DNA from: Allacma fusca
Taxonomy: Eukaryota; Arthropoda; Collembola; Symphypleona; Sminthuridae
Length of the DNA: 64,000 nt
Assembly: GCA_947179485.1 (NCBI GenBank)
Contig: OX359247.1
Span: 40,834,801-40,898,800, forward strand
Reading direction: 5' to 3'
This document shows positions 51,601 to 64,000 of this stretch, piece by piece. A program made the position numbers and the translations under genes. Each line of letters opens with the position of its first letter. The first letter of the stretch is position 1. The notes under the pieces were generated by a model. That model ran no database searches. It saw only the letters and a list, made by a program, of their open reading frames with translations, and had not been told where the DNA came from.

Positions 51601-52534
51601 GTGTAATATTTAAAGAACCTCATAGCATCCTCAGACCACACATACTGTTTGCTTGACTTGTACCAAATATTTTTCTGAGATTTATGAAACTTGATATTGA
51701 TAACTTTGCTTACAATGAGTCCCTTGTTGTTTGATACCTTATCTGTATAATAATTTTAAGAACCAATGAAATTTTAAACGTTTTTTTCAAACATTATTGT
51801 AACATTATGTCCCATGTATTTTCTGATTCTGTGCAGATCTATGGATTGATGCTTATGGGAGCGACATTTACTTACTACAATCAGTTGCAAGATGTTCAGG
51901 ATAGTACGAAGATGCAATGTAAATTTGTTGAAGAGGAAACCAGAGGTAAATTTGACCTTCATGACGGGGAGGAATTTTGCAAAAAAATTGGAACATGGGT
52001 AACTTGCTCCATGGTCGCTTTCATTGCTGGACTACTCATTGTATCATCTACTATTTATTTTTACACGAAAATCGCAACCCAGGCGGTGAGTTGTTCTTAA
52101 TATAAAAAATACTGCCCAGAATCAAAAATAGCTAAATTGTTTTCAATGCATGTGTACACTCCTTAACTAGTATACATTTTCTGTTGAATTTGCAGAGTCA
52201 CAACTCAATCGCATCTCGAGACCCTGAGAAAACTTATTTCTTTTACATCGTGCTGTTGATTGTAGTAGCGTCCATGTCAACTATAATGTCAATCATGTTG
52301 ATAGACTCGAAAGCCATCACAGCCCACACAGGAACTCATATTCCCACATCTCTACAATTAGTTGCAGTTGTAAACATTGTACTATTATTTCTACCGTTGC
52401 TTTTATTAATTGTAGCAACAGTTGTGGTTTCTGCAGTATTGCCACTCTGGAGCTTTATTTTTAGCAATCGGACACGGGCCAGAGATTTTACTCAGGTGCC
52501 AATGACCAATAACTCATGTGATACAATCGCTTAA
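48606..52534 (+). CDS. Four-helix membrane protein, 210 aa, family unknown
   Basis: Exons 48606-48650, 51837-52085 and 52196-52534, all phase 0, give 210 residues. Four membrane segments are evident: about 8-30 (spanning the first splice junction, LTAIYVIYGLMLMGATF), 62-88 (VTCSMVAFIAGLLIVSSTIY), 109-132 (YFFYIVLLIVVASMSTIMSI) and 145-180 (LQLVAVVNIVLLFLPLLLLI and onward). The loop between helices 1 and 2 is charged and has two Cys (MQCKF, EFCKK). The C-terminal tail is short and polar (FTQVPMTNNSC). The topology recalls tetraspan families such as TMEM179 or claudin-like proteins, but no signature motif supports a name; this is not a tetraspanin (no CCG). The first coding intron is 3.2 kb and holds a hAT-like element. 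Confidence 0.78.
49545..50751. mobile_element. Putative hAT-like non-autonomous element in intron
   Basis: The left end CAGAGGTGTGGAAAATAC and the right end (read inward, CGGGGTGTGCAATATTTT) form imperfect inverted termini of hAT type. Possible 8-bp target duplications flank it with two mismatches (ATGTGGGG at 49537-49544, ATGCCGGG at 50752-50759). The interior is packed with AAATACAAATAC subterminal-type repeats, including a tandem array in the left part. No transposase relic is recognised. The exact right boundary is uncertain by a base or two. Confidence 0.65.
49600..49915. repeat. Tandem AAATACAAATAC...CAGAAACC array
   Basis: Roughly ten degenerate tandem copies. The early units are about 40 bp (ACATTTCCAGAAACCCTAAT, then AAACAAAATATAAAT) and the later ones about 30 bp (ATATTTTCAGAAACCTTAAA, then ATACAA). 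The array lies inside the putative hAT-like element and probably arose by expansion of its subterminal repeats. Confidence 0.85.
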
Positions 52535-54752
52535 CAATTTTTGTTTACAGTATGATAATATTCGAAGATTTGCTATCGCAGGCAAATTTTGTGATCCTTT
52601 GTTCGTAACTTCGCAACTAACAAAAAGGGCTATGCTTACTTTTACGAAATCATTCTATAAAATCACCATTTAGATCAATTTATTTGCTATTACATGACTT
52701 ATAATGTACTGTAACTTCAGTTATTAAATTACTTGTTTCACTATACTTTACGACCCGTAAGATTTACCTTTGTATGTATGTATGTATATATAGATTTTTG
52801 ACATTAGAATTCCTGCTGTCTGCTTGCCAAATAGATTTCTTTAGAGAAACTGGATAGGGACAGCATGACTTGAAGCCTCTTTAAAGAATCCGAATTTTTT
52901 GTTATCAGAAAAATGAAATTTAGTAAGCTCAGTTTTTTTCTCTGTAACTTTTACCATTGTTAGCAAGGAGTCCATTTCCACCTGTTCAGGTACAATGTCT
53001 ACTATGACCTGTCCATGAAGGAATTCCTTGCTTACAATTGGCGTTAAATGTTTTAATGAACAGAGATTTAGAGTTAGAGCTTACCATTGCTGGGTGTTAA
53101 CCTGGTTTAGTGGATAAATGAGCAAGTACAGCGTAGGGTTGACACGCAGTAGAAATATATAGGCTCAGCGAGACGAACTTATTCATTATATTGTATAGAA
53201 TAGAAGGTACGTTGCATTTTTTATACATTACGTGTAATTATACATGGCTAATTCAATGGGCTCACCTGAACTACCGTACGAACGACAGTAACAAACTAGA
53301 GAAAAAATAACGATTTGTCACTCCTGCAATTTTTCTCAAAAACCCCATGACTGATTTTTACATATATTTTCTCAACTTATAATAAACTATGTGTGTCCAA
53401 AATAGTAGCTGAAAATTTGGTTAAAATCGAGTCAGTATAGTTTCTGAGATATTTTGCTCACGGAAATTGACAGCACTGCGGTCGCACATAAGGGCCACTA
53501 TAGATTCGCTGTGCTGCCTCGAAAAACATATTTTCCTTGTAGTTGTATGTAACTACGTTGAAATAAGTATGAAATTAAAAGACTTAGGCTTCATCCAATG
53601 AATACTGCAAAAACCGTCATACTTATTGTTAATATTACGGTTGTTATGTTTGTGTGTACATACATATCTATATATCCTATAATAATTACTATAATATATC
53701 AAAATTATAGAATCACAAAACAGGATAACCACGTTCTTTTAATTGTAAATTGGATTAATTGCACAAGGTACTATTTAATAAAAGTATGTAGTACGTATAC
53801 ATGTGTCACAGTGTGACTATAATTATGTCTGGTGTTTGCATCCTACGACCAAATTAATATTGCACTTAAATTTAGAAATTACACAGCGAGCTTTTCCGGT
53901 GTTCGTAGCTTAATTTCTTCTCATTCTGACGAATAAATCTTTTGCACAAACGAAGTAACAGTGAATTTTTATTCACAATCGTGAGTTTTCAATTCCTTAT
54001 TGACTGAATGTTCGAAGATTCCATGGCTTTCTCAGGTTTAAGTATACCAAGGAATTACCTCACACTTGGTAGAATACGGAGGTAGTTAAATTTCACCAAT
54101 TCATAAATGATTTTCTTGACTTTTTTAAAAGTTATTTATTTAGTCATTGGAGTCAACAAAAATCGTTTGAACAAATTTTGGAAATAATTCCTGCATATAC
54201 ATATTCGCTTCACAAAATAGAGCTAGCTTCAAAGGTTGCGTTATGGAAATATTATAACACAGGGATCAAATTCTATACTACAGAATCATTCAAGCTACTA
54301 TATCGAAAGTTTTATCAAAACAGCACCACAACAGTCTTGGTTAATTTGCCCATAGGTACTCAAAAGTCGTAATTAATTAAACGTTTATTTTTAAGCGAAT
54401 ACGAGCATTTGCTTAAATAACCTAATGCGTAAAATGCGTACAAATATTGGACAAACCCCATATTTGCTGGCTAGAATCTCGAAGCGTCGACGTGTGCACG
54501 ACCGTACGTGTTTAGTTACATTATTACTTATTAGACACAACTGCCAGCTTTGGCAACAGTTTTTGCTTTTTTATGCATCTACTACGTGCTGTTTTACTGC
54601 TAATTGAGCATGAGTCAGTAACAACTAGAATACAATAGTAAGTCAAATCATACCGTACTGAAATATGTACATAAATGTGATGGAAATATTTGTTTTGGAA
54701 TATATGAAAGTCTTCAGGACATAAGAATCAAGCGTCAAATTTAGTATTAATA
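52535..54752. other. Intergenic between convergent genes
   Basis: 3' flanks of the membrane-protein gene and the HECT ligase gene. I see short AT-rich open frames only, none with motifs or splice context. Confidence 0.5.
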
Positions 54753-57700
54753 TCACGCAAATCCAAACCCTTCACTACCTTCGTAAATTGCAGTTTTCAG
54801 ATTCTTCTCAAATTGCTCAAACGTATAGTGATCAGAAAGACAAATACGATTCACACAAGTTTGAGCTGTTGGAAGGCTGCCGATTCTTCCAGAAAATTCG
54901 ATATTGAATTTAGGATCTAATGACTTAAAACCACCATGAGGAAGAAGAGCACTTCCAGTAGTAAACTGTAACAGCCGACCTTTTTCTTCGTCGGTCATAT
55001 TATTTATTGCCGCCCAAAACCAATCCAAAATTTTGCGCGAATTAGTATCCCATGCCCAACTTGACGAAGAATAGTTTTTCCGTAAATCAGACACTTCGAA
55101 TTCACTCTTACCGCACATCAGTAGCTACAACGGTTAAACATATGTTACGTAAAGGCGTACTCTCAATTACATTCGTTGCTTCATTTTTATAAATTAGTTA
55201 TATTTGAAACTTTAAAGTTTACGGGTAGACTCACCTCTAATTCAAATTCGTCAAAATTACAAAGTAAATCATCAGGAACAATTTCATGGAGACCCTTCAA
55301 AAACGCCTCTACTTCTTTTTGTACTCTTGTTGCTAGCCTATATCTTGCAAGGACATTTAAATATTCTTCTTTCGTTTCATTGGTAACACTTATTTTCGAG
55401 CCATTCGTGATCAAATCCACCACCTGTAAAATTTTGTGGGTGAATTAAATTATTACATTATAAATTATGTATGTAAAAACTGTTAAACACACATTACCTT
55501 TATCATTTTACCATCTGCATTGTATTCTTCCTCCGAAAATGTCAGCTCCATTGGATTAACATCGTTTTCTAAAATATATCGAACTTTCCCCAAATAAAAT
55601 TCAGGGTCATCTTGTTCAAAATGCTAAAACAAAACGGAATATTTTCAATTTATAAAGTGAACTTGAAAATCCTAGAATATTTTACCTTAAGAATTGAATA
55701 CCCCTAAATACTGACCTACAGGTATTTATACACATAATTTACATCTGGTTATAAAGCACATATCTACTTTATAGTAAGACAAAATTATACCCTGTATGTT
55801 GGAGGCAGTCCAAGTATTTGAGCTAGAAAAGAACGACTGAATCTGCCATTAACCATTTGCTTGTAAGAATCACCACATGCAGTTTCGAACATACATTTTC
55901 CCACAATATTGCCAGCTAACTGATAATGATACATTTTCAATTGTGAGCTACGTTTCTGAGAATCATTCGGATGAACAAGCCTGGAGTTTCCCAGGGAGCA
56001 GAAAAGTCCTTTCGAGTTGTTCTCGAAAAATTTGGTGCACAAAATGTTGAGCCACTCCCGACGAAGCCCACCACCGTCAATACCTTAACACATAATTAAA
56101 TCCATTTTTACGAACATTTATATAGAGTTAAGGAATATGTAAGTCCTCAACATTACAACAGCATTAGTATTTACCAGGCTCGTTTTTGAATTCAATTCGA
56201 AAATTTTTGTACCAGTCTTTGGCCTTGAAACCTTTAGTCGCCTTATAGCTCTACAAAAATATAAATTATAGTTAGTTTATTATTTTTACCGCAGTAATAT
56301 TGGTAAATGTATGGACAAATCAAGTACATGAGTACAGAATAATATCAAAGTTTAAACTTATTTTTACCGATTCAATTATGTCGAATCGTGCTATTTTTAT
56401 TTGCTTGATAGTAAAGCGTAATTCCATATTTGTGTCTCGAAGATGCTTACTAAACGTTCTTTGCTTGCAGTCAAAATTTTCGGATCCACCTGAATTTCAT
56501 AACGACAAGGTAATAAATGTAACATGATAATGCTAATGTTATAATGAGCTAGTTTCTAAATAGCTAAATATTTGTATTACCGATTCTCCGAGAAAGGTAA
56601 TGAGAAAACATAGCCATGACCACTCGAGCCAACTGAGCACTCATTTCAACGGTTACTTTGGGCTGTATTTTATCTGTTATGGTAAAGGTGTACGTGCTGT
56701 CCTTATCATTCATCATAAGAATATCAATCTAAAAAGAAAAGTTAAACTGTCGAATATATTTTTAAACCAGTTTCTTCAATTAAATTTGGGATGCATGTAC
56801 CTTTGTCATAGTGGACAATCGGAAGTTAGCCACCTTGATGGGAATTATCTTGAGAAAATATTCTCTTACGTATATAATGCTTGGGCACACATAAATAAAA
56901 ATTTTTCTCATCTCCTTCTGTAGATCTTGATCATGAACCAGTAACCTACCCTCGAATGCTTGCCAGTTCGGATTTGAAGAGTTTAAAATTGTTTGGAAGT
57001 TTATTTTTTCTTCTGTGGAAATAACAATAATGCTAAACTCTCCATTGTGAATCCCCTGTTCCTTGTAAGTTATTTTCCCATGGTAGACTCCGCAACGTGA
57101 AAAAGTAGCTGAGAGAACAACCCTGTTAGAGTAAGCTGCTGGGTAGAACTTATGTTTGTAATAGGCTGAGGTTTCATCCGGGCGAATGCTTTCGTCCGCC
57201 TGTAAATTCATTTATTGTTCAAATCAAGTAATGCCAAAATATATTGCTAACACTTGATTAATTATTCTAACTGCTATGCTCATAAAAACTAACAATATTA
57301 ACTTACATTGCGGCAGCTGAATTTCAATGATGAGAGAGACACATCAAAAAGTTTACAATTATTTTCGTACTTATCCCTCAACTGAATCTCCAGGACTTCA
57401 GAAACACCTTTAACCCATGTAATCAGAGGGCAAGCTCGAAGTAACGTGGATTTGGAAGGTTCCACAAATAAGGGCAAAAATTCCACCTTCATTGGACTAC
57501 CCTCAATGTTTCTTCGCCTGTGAAAAACTTTAATCCAATGTTCTCCCGCCACTCTAACGGAGAACTTGAACTGCACAGAAACTAACTCTTTCTCATTGTC
57601 CGGAAACATCAACTCTTTCACAGGTACTACAACATTATCACCTTTCTTGATCTCTATAGTCAAGTCGTTTACTATTTCCTGAATGACAGCAGGATCCGAC

Positions 57701-58126
57701 GACTTCTCTAAAATCTGAATGCAAAGTTTTTCAAAACTTAATACAATGTCATGAAAATATTCTTTTCGCAAAAATCTAATGTCAAACTCCTTTCAATAAA
57801 AATGACGCCAGCATATCCATATGTAGAAACACTAAATATCATGAGATACAGATTCAGTAAATATAAAAGTTAGCTTACCCAAACAGTCAAGATGACTGTC
57901 TCACCAACTCGACCAGGTACTTTCCAGTTTAGATCAATCCGAAACAATTGTTTCTTGAAAACTTCAGTGAAATAAGCCTTGATTTTACTCCAAACCCAGT
58001 AAGCGACTGCCACTGGAATAAAAACAGCATCTTTACAACAACAAAACCCATAGTATATACTTATATGTTTCGAGGACACCATCAAATTAAAAATAGATTA
58101 CCCAAGATAAGGAAGTGTTCCAACAT
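54753..58126 (-). CDS. AREL1: AREL1-type HECT E3 ubiquitin ligase
   Basis: Eleven exons: 58126-58102, 58012-57879, 57789-57307, 57199-56801, 56728-56581, 56489-56368, 56250-56175, 56083-55791, 55623-55498, 55423-55235 and 55124-54753. They give 788 residues (human AREL1 has 823). In mammals AREL1 ubiquitinates IAP antagonists and so restrains apoptosis. An N-terminal membrane-type helix (FLILVAVAYWVW) precedes NWKVPGRVGETVILTV, matching the conserved start of AREL1. A filamin-type immunoglobulin repeat is in the third and fourth exons (EGSPMKVEF; ITYKEQGIHNGEFSIIV). The HECT domain starts near residue 430 and contains GGGLRREW, KMYHYQLAGNIVGKC, DDPEFY, LLQFTTGS and the catalytic loop LPTAQTC, with Cys755 as thioester site, ending EGSEGFGFA. 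The exon holding the ATG is open further upstream to 58179, so an extra 5' exon could lengthen the N-terminus. Confidence 0.95.
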
Positions 58127-61100
58127 GATGACAATCGTAGGCACCAGTAGGTAGTTGACGACTTTCCTCAGATTGAGTCCTAAAAATCACAGCACAAGAT
58201 GAAGATTACCGTAGACCAGTTCCTCAGACACTGCACCATACTACAGTAATTCTACGTGACATTACACTACACTGCCAACTAATTTATATTTTTATTCGCA
58301 CCAACCCTTCAAAAGACATGAATAATAATTGACACTAATTATCAATAATATTAATCAACTATTAACACAAAAACAAAGCACAGAACACACTCAATTTCTT
58401 ACATTCTGACTCCGTCGTAGTTTATACTCAAAGTTACTCCGCAAGTAATCAATTACCCCAACATCGTTAAATAAATTCCAGAGCTTTTTTTCAAAACGCC
58501 CTAGCTCCAATACCAGAGGTCCCAAATAAAAATACAACCTGTAAATACTTAATAATACATCAAACAGACGAATATCTATCGGCTCCTAAGCAGCTGAACT
58601 GGTCAGTTAGAGTTCCACTAATAACGTAAATAAGCTCCAATATGACGACATGTTCAACTACACCAATATCCATACTAAGACAGTAATCTCAAGACAAACA
58701 CACACACTGCCTCACAGGGTAAACAAAGAGGAGTATTTTTCGTTCGCAATAAGCATTCTAGTCTAACACAACACTCATTGTCAGCATCACAATATTAACA
58801 AATTCCTCACAACTCAAGAACGACACACAAAGACCTAATCATAATTTACTATATAGACTCCTTCCCCTTAAGAGTACCTCTACATCATGTCGAAGCCACT
58901 TCGACTCGAACACAGTTAAGAAATGCTAATAATGTATGTCCCTCCACGTAAAAGGTCCTCACCTTCATGTTTGGGTGTTCTCAACTTATATTTTTTATTT
59001 ACTGATGATGACTGTCAGGGCCACTCTCTGCTGAGCATTATCTGTAATAATTAAATAGACATACATATAAGTACACACAATCATCAGACGCCAGTACTAC
59101 TCTAAGTAATACTAATAATTGTATATATCTACATACATATATAAAAGTACACCAAAAAATAGGACCCTACTCCAACACTTAATGTCCCACATCGGATACA
59201 AAATACATAATATTTTATATTAGGTCACACAAATGTAACAACATCACAAACTATTAAAATTCTTAAAAAATTAACTCACTTCCTCGATTTTAAAGATCTG
59301 GCTGAAACAGACCATGAATACTTGAGCTCCTCAATTCAAGTACCTTCCTCAAGATTCAATTCGCGGAGTTTGCTTTTTATTAACCAACGATATATAGTAA
59401 AGTTAGAGATATTCTCAAGTACGCTAATAACTATACAGCACCAGTATCATATCTCCTCTTGAAACCCACTTTTAATTATGTATTTGATTTGATTCCTTTA
59501 CATTCCCTATGATACATTCCTATCCCAGAATTTTTGCACATTGGATTCATCACACACACACTTTGTTATTTGATTTGCACCATTTTTACTCGAATTGCTC
59601 ATTTCTGAATTGCCATTAATTGTTACACATTCCGATGGATTTATTGAGCAATATGAATATGACTATGTAATTATTACCTAGTATTTATTGTAAGTATATT
59701 GGAATTATTTACACGCAAGTTTCGAGTTCACTATCAAGTTATGTCACGACATTGCACTTCCACTCTTACTTTACTTATGTAGCCCCATTTGGTTGTAGCT
59801 CTCCTATAAAGAACACTTAAATGAAATTAAGGCTTTCTTATATAACAGAATGAAAGGCGAAAGGAAAACAAGTTTTTATTCCATTTATTACTTACTGTAG
59901 AGTTCTTACTGTTTAAGTAACATATCACAGAACACGGAGCACAGGAGTCGACTTTGGACTTCACGTTATAATTTTTTAGGTACTTCAATAAATCTATGGA
60001 ATTCCCTCTCAAAAAGCACATGTGATCTTAGTGAACTTCCACGCTCAAGCTCAGCTCAGCGTTCGTGTATCTACACTCTGCAGTTTGAGTTGTCTGAACG
60101 CTCTCAGGCCCAGGCCAGGCCGGTTTGAACTTTATGCTCTTCCCAATTCGCATGCTATTATGGCTATGGGTTGAAGGCAGAGCCCATCACTACGTGCAGC
60201 ATACGTAACCACAGGGAATATTTTTGTTATTGTCTTCGGACATGTTATTTGGAAATGATACCTTGTAAAAAGTGCAGTTCAGGAAACTTTAGTTTAATGA
60301 ACTCGTTTTTTTGGAATAATATTAATTGAGATTCTTAGGATCTTAGGACATTTAATTAATGGGGTGAAATGAATTTTTTACTGAATCCCTTGGGGAGAGG
60401 CCCAACAGAGCAGCTGAAAAAAAAACTGAAATATTTGTACATTCCTAATCTGCTGTGAAATAATTACTAATTTTTTTTGACGATACGTATAAATTGCAGA
60501 GACAAATTTTATTTCAGAGACACAGATGCTGTCGTATAGAGAGGTTTGGATATAAACGTTTGATCTTGTCGAGGTTAGAAATATTTGGTTGTAGACGAAT
60601 TAAAACAAAGTTTGTTTATATGTAATTATGGGAAATGGCCAGAGGACTTTTTACCACGGTGTTGATTTCCCAAATATGAGCATGCCCTTTTTAGCCGAAA
60701 TTTAAAGATTTTAGGTGGTTTATTTTTGGCTAAATTTGAAAGAATGACAGGTGATTCCGTGTAAAAGGCATTGGTTCCCAAACCCAGGGGGCATTTTCAA
60801 AAATGATTCAAATGAGATAAGACTAATAAGTCTATAATAATTCAAGAAGAAAATTCAAACAATTTAGCGTTCCAGGTAATCGGGATGTGACAGTGAGCCA
60901 AACAATGTTTTCAAAAATGCAGGGGTGTCGGGAATAAAATTGAGACAATCAGGCTCAAAATTCGAGTTTACTATTAATTGAGTTTAATATTAATGCCATG
61001 GAAAATTATTATTTCAGATTTACTATCTCCGGATGTAAATGCTCCAGTGCAGTGGTTTCAGGAAAAACGAAAGAGTTAATGTCAAAATTTACTTCAGACC

Positions 61101-64000
61101 TTACACCCAGTTAATAAGGTCAGAGGGGGATGTTACTTCGGCTTAGTCACTGGAATAATGATGAACTGAAGTTATTATTGATTGTTATCTTAAATTAAAT
61201 TTATTCTATTTAACTATAGGTTAAGAGTCAGTCTCCCTGAAGATTTGGGGTCTCTATGACTTGTAAAGAGAAGCTAGAGTTTCGGACGGGGAAGCCCTGT
61301 CTAACTAATTTGTTATATATTGAATGACTATGAAATAAAGTGTTACTGTTTGAAATAATGGGACAGCTTTGAGTCACGCAATTCTTTTACAGTACATACA
61401 TATATGCACGTAAGCGTTTAAATAAACCTGCGTGGACTAATGAAATTCCAAGTCATTACTATACTGTATCGTGTTGATTATTAGCAAACTAACATTTTAA
61501 ACCCGTTGTCTGTCTCGGTGTTAATTGCCTACGACTGATTCTTCATTTTCGAAAAAAGTTTTTAACTCACTGCCCCATTACCTGGAACAATCAAGGTAAG
61601 TTTGAGGACAATATCTAGGACACTTGTGAAACCTTCCTTGTTAGATGAAATGGACACGAGTAGTAATAGTCCTAATAAATCTTACAATTAGGGATCAACT
61701 TATAAGGGATTCGTGGATATAGGGAGATGCATTTTCTGTCCTACCAGAAGCTGCATATGCGAAATGTAATGAACGCGTAATATTAATGGTGAGGATCCCA
61801 CTTTTAACTAATTCAATTTTACGAGAAATATAAGGCAAATGATCAATTTCAAAATTTCATTCTTTTTTAGGTCATGCAATTGGAAAATAACTATTTTTGA
61901 ACTCCATTTAAATTTTTTAAATTTCACGAATTTTTCCAACCAATAATTCCAACGGTGGAACCCCTACGAAGAGAGATGTCGCTCTGTTTAGCCGCATATT
62001 TAATCAAGTTATGACCAGTGAAAATGTGGACAATGGGGTTAAGCTGGATTGAAAACAGTTTGCAAGAAGTTATGCTCAACATCGCATTGCCTAAAACGAG
62101 TTTTAAAAAAATATTTCGGGGATATCTACAGTATTCACTTTTGGTCTAAAAATGATGAGTGAACGTTATTTGGTTCCCGTGACAAGTGTGCATTTTAAGA
62201 AATAAGTTCTTAATTTAATTACTGTAGTATACCCATATGTGCAAATATATATGCACGTGCTTAAGCAAGTGCATTTTTCTACTATGCTTTACAATTAAAT
62301 TAATATGCAAAATAATGTTCATGTAGATAATCACTCATCGTACTACAGTCAGTACGTACTTCACTATTTTATCGCGTTTCTCATCCATATGTCCAAATAC
62401 ATATGTCTGAGCGCTACTCCAGCTCGTATTACAAATTGCATTACTCCTGGTTCCAGAATGTTTCACAGGCGTTTCCTCAAAAGTGGATGCATGGAAAGAT
62501 GAAAAGACTTTGTACGGTCTCCGTTATCAAACTCTAGCAAAATTTCTAAGCTTTCATTTTCTTCTCACTATGAACCCATTCCTACTCGTTGGGTTTTTCT
62601 AGACAAGATTTGTACTTACAACTTAAAGTCAATTCATGAGTAAGCCGAAATTTAGAATATTCTTGCATCATTACTAATTAAATTCTTTTTCTGTAGTTTC
62701 CTCCTAAACGCAAAACAATCCATCCAACATTGATGACGAATATCGCGAGAATATTAATAATTATTTAAATAAATGACTCCAGATTAAGGATTTTCAACCG
62801 CATCGGTTAATGTCTTGCTTGATGTAACATAATTGTAAATATTGTTATAATTATTACTAACTATGTATGGAGTAGCATGGGAAAAGCTCATGGATCCAGT
62901 ACTAATGGAAGCTCCGTACGATAATGTTTACGTACATTAGAATATGCTTCGGTAAAAAATATGGGAAGTATATGCTAAGAAAAATTTTGATGTTGGAAAT
63001 TCTTGTCATGGTTCATGAACTAAAATACACAGATGTAGTATGTGTGTGTTGAAACTGTTGTGCGTCTCACCACCACGTAACTATGGTAATATGAATAGTT
63101 AATTAATATTGATAGGAGTAATAGGTACATATAAAATGTACTGTAAAATTTTCTGGAAGGATATATTATGTACAGCTATAGAGAAAACTCAGTAAAGGGG
63201 ATGCTAACCCACATGAGCATTAATGGTATTCAATATCAGGTGAAAAATGTAAAATGAGAATTTGTGGCCTTTGAGCCAGTTCATGACAAGACAAAGCGTC
63301 GAGGGATTTCAAAATGCAATTTTCTCCTCAATATTATCAAACATTCTTCATTCCCAGCATCTGCTTGTTTTATTACATTCAAAATTACCTATGGCGTGAC
63401 AAGCCTCATTTGCTTCTTTTACGCATTTCCCCCCAGACATGGTGACACGAAGGTGAAGACCAGAGTAAAAAATTAAGTTTAAGCCTGGCTTTCTTCGGTT
63501 TGACATTTCCAGCTCCCTGTATCTCCACGACTGAAGCACGCAGAAGGAATTGTGTGCTACGCACATATGTACATACATTGTATTACATAGAGGCACATAT
63601 ATGGCACGCAAATATCCTTCCCGTCCATTGTCAGTCAAGGATGTAAAAATCAACATTTACAACAAGCCAGGAAGGTGAATTCAGAATTTGTACTTGGGAA
63701 CTGAGCATCTGAGTCATTAATAATTGTAAGGGACAATCTGAGATATTTTAGGAGAACATCATCGGATAAAAAGTAAAATTAATATCAATAAAGATAAACA
63801 AGACGTTGGTAAAGGTGAGACTGGCTCCCTGAAAAATTGAGAAGCAGCAACTGTTGACATCTTGATTTATTAATGCTCTGCGTCTTTTATCTTCTTTCCA
63901 AATATACATTTTGCTTTCAAAAATGCTTTTAGATCCTTCTGAAAAACCCTACCATTTTCACTGCTCGACGCGACTCAACATAAAAGTGAGGAGCACATGA
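58127..64000. other. Terminal 5.9 kb, no gene supported
   Basis: The left part probably contains 5' untranslated exons and the promoter of the AREL1 gene (C/A-rich, 58180-58960). The remainder is AT-rich with short unrelated open frames on both strands. One short exon-like piece on the minus strand near 63380-63445 (ATG in good context, MSGGKCVKEANEACHAI, then a GTAATT donor) has no partner that I can find. Confidence 0.45.

Overview
The window looks like nuclear DNA of an arthropod. Evidence: small GT-AG introns (mostly 45-150 bp, some of several kb), AT-rich intergenic DNA, AATAAA signals after several genes, and proteins that read as typical animal orthologues. A hexapod such as a springtail would fit the fucosyltransferase copies and the orphan genes, but nothing here proves the order. 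I rebuilt the gene models by hand from splice sites and reading phase; every multi-exon model below except the two broken fucosyltransferase copies keeps an open frame across all junctions.

Left part (1-13 kb), accessory in character. A zinc-finger gene leaves the left edge on the minus strand and sits head to head with an orphan plus-strand gene. A second orphan gene follows, then a short array of palindromic 28-bp repeats that abuts a truncated alpha-1,3-fucosyltransferase (GT10) pseudogene. A longer GT10 copy spans 8.2-12.5 kb. It has a membrane anchor, a stem and the catalytic exons, but one exon carries a frameshift and an in-frame stop, and a hAT-type transposon with a near-perfect 8-bp target duplication lies in the intron just before that exon.

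Middle part (13-31 kb), conserved housekeeping genes. In order: a TMX3-type membrane thioredoxin/disulfide isomerase (minus), a signal peptide peptidase-like SPPL2 intramembrane aspartyl protease (minus), glyoxalase I (plus) and a GIPC PDZ adaptor (minus). These act in ER redox folding, endosomal/secretory membrane proteolysis, methylglyoxal detoxification and myosin VI-linked receptor trafficking.

Right part (31-64 kb). A gene-poor 7.6 kb stretch holds a degenerate non-LTR reverse transcriptase fragment. It is followed by a ZAD-like C2H2 zinc-finger factor (minus), an orphan secreted helical protein (minus), a 286-bp near-perfect foldback hairpin, an unidentified four-helix membrane protein whose first coding intron holds a second hAT-like element, and an AREL1-type HECT E3 ubiquitin ligase (minus). 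The last 5.8 kb has no gene I can support.

The most unusual items are the foldback hairpin, the transposon-bearing decayed fucosyltransferase with its deleted neighbour, the palindromic repeat array, and three orphan proteins without a family I recognise.
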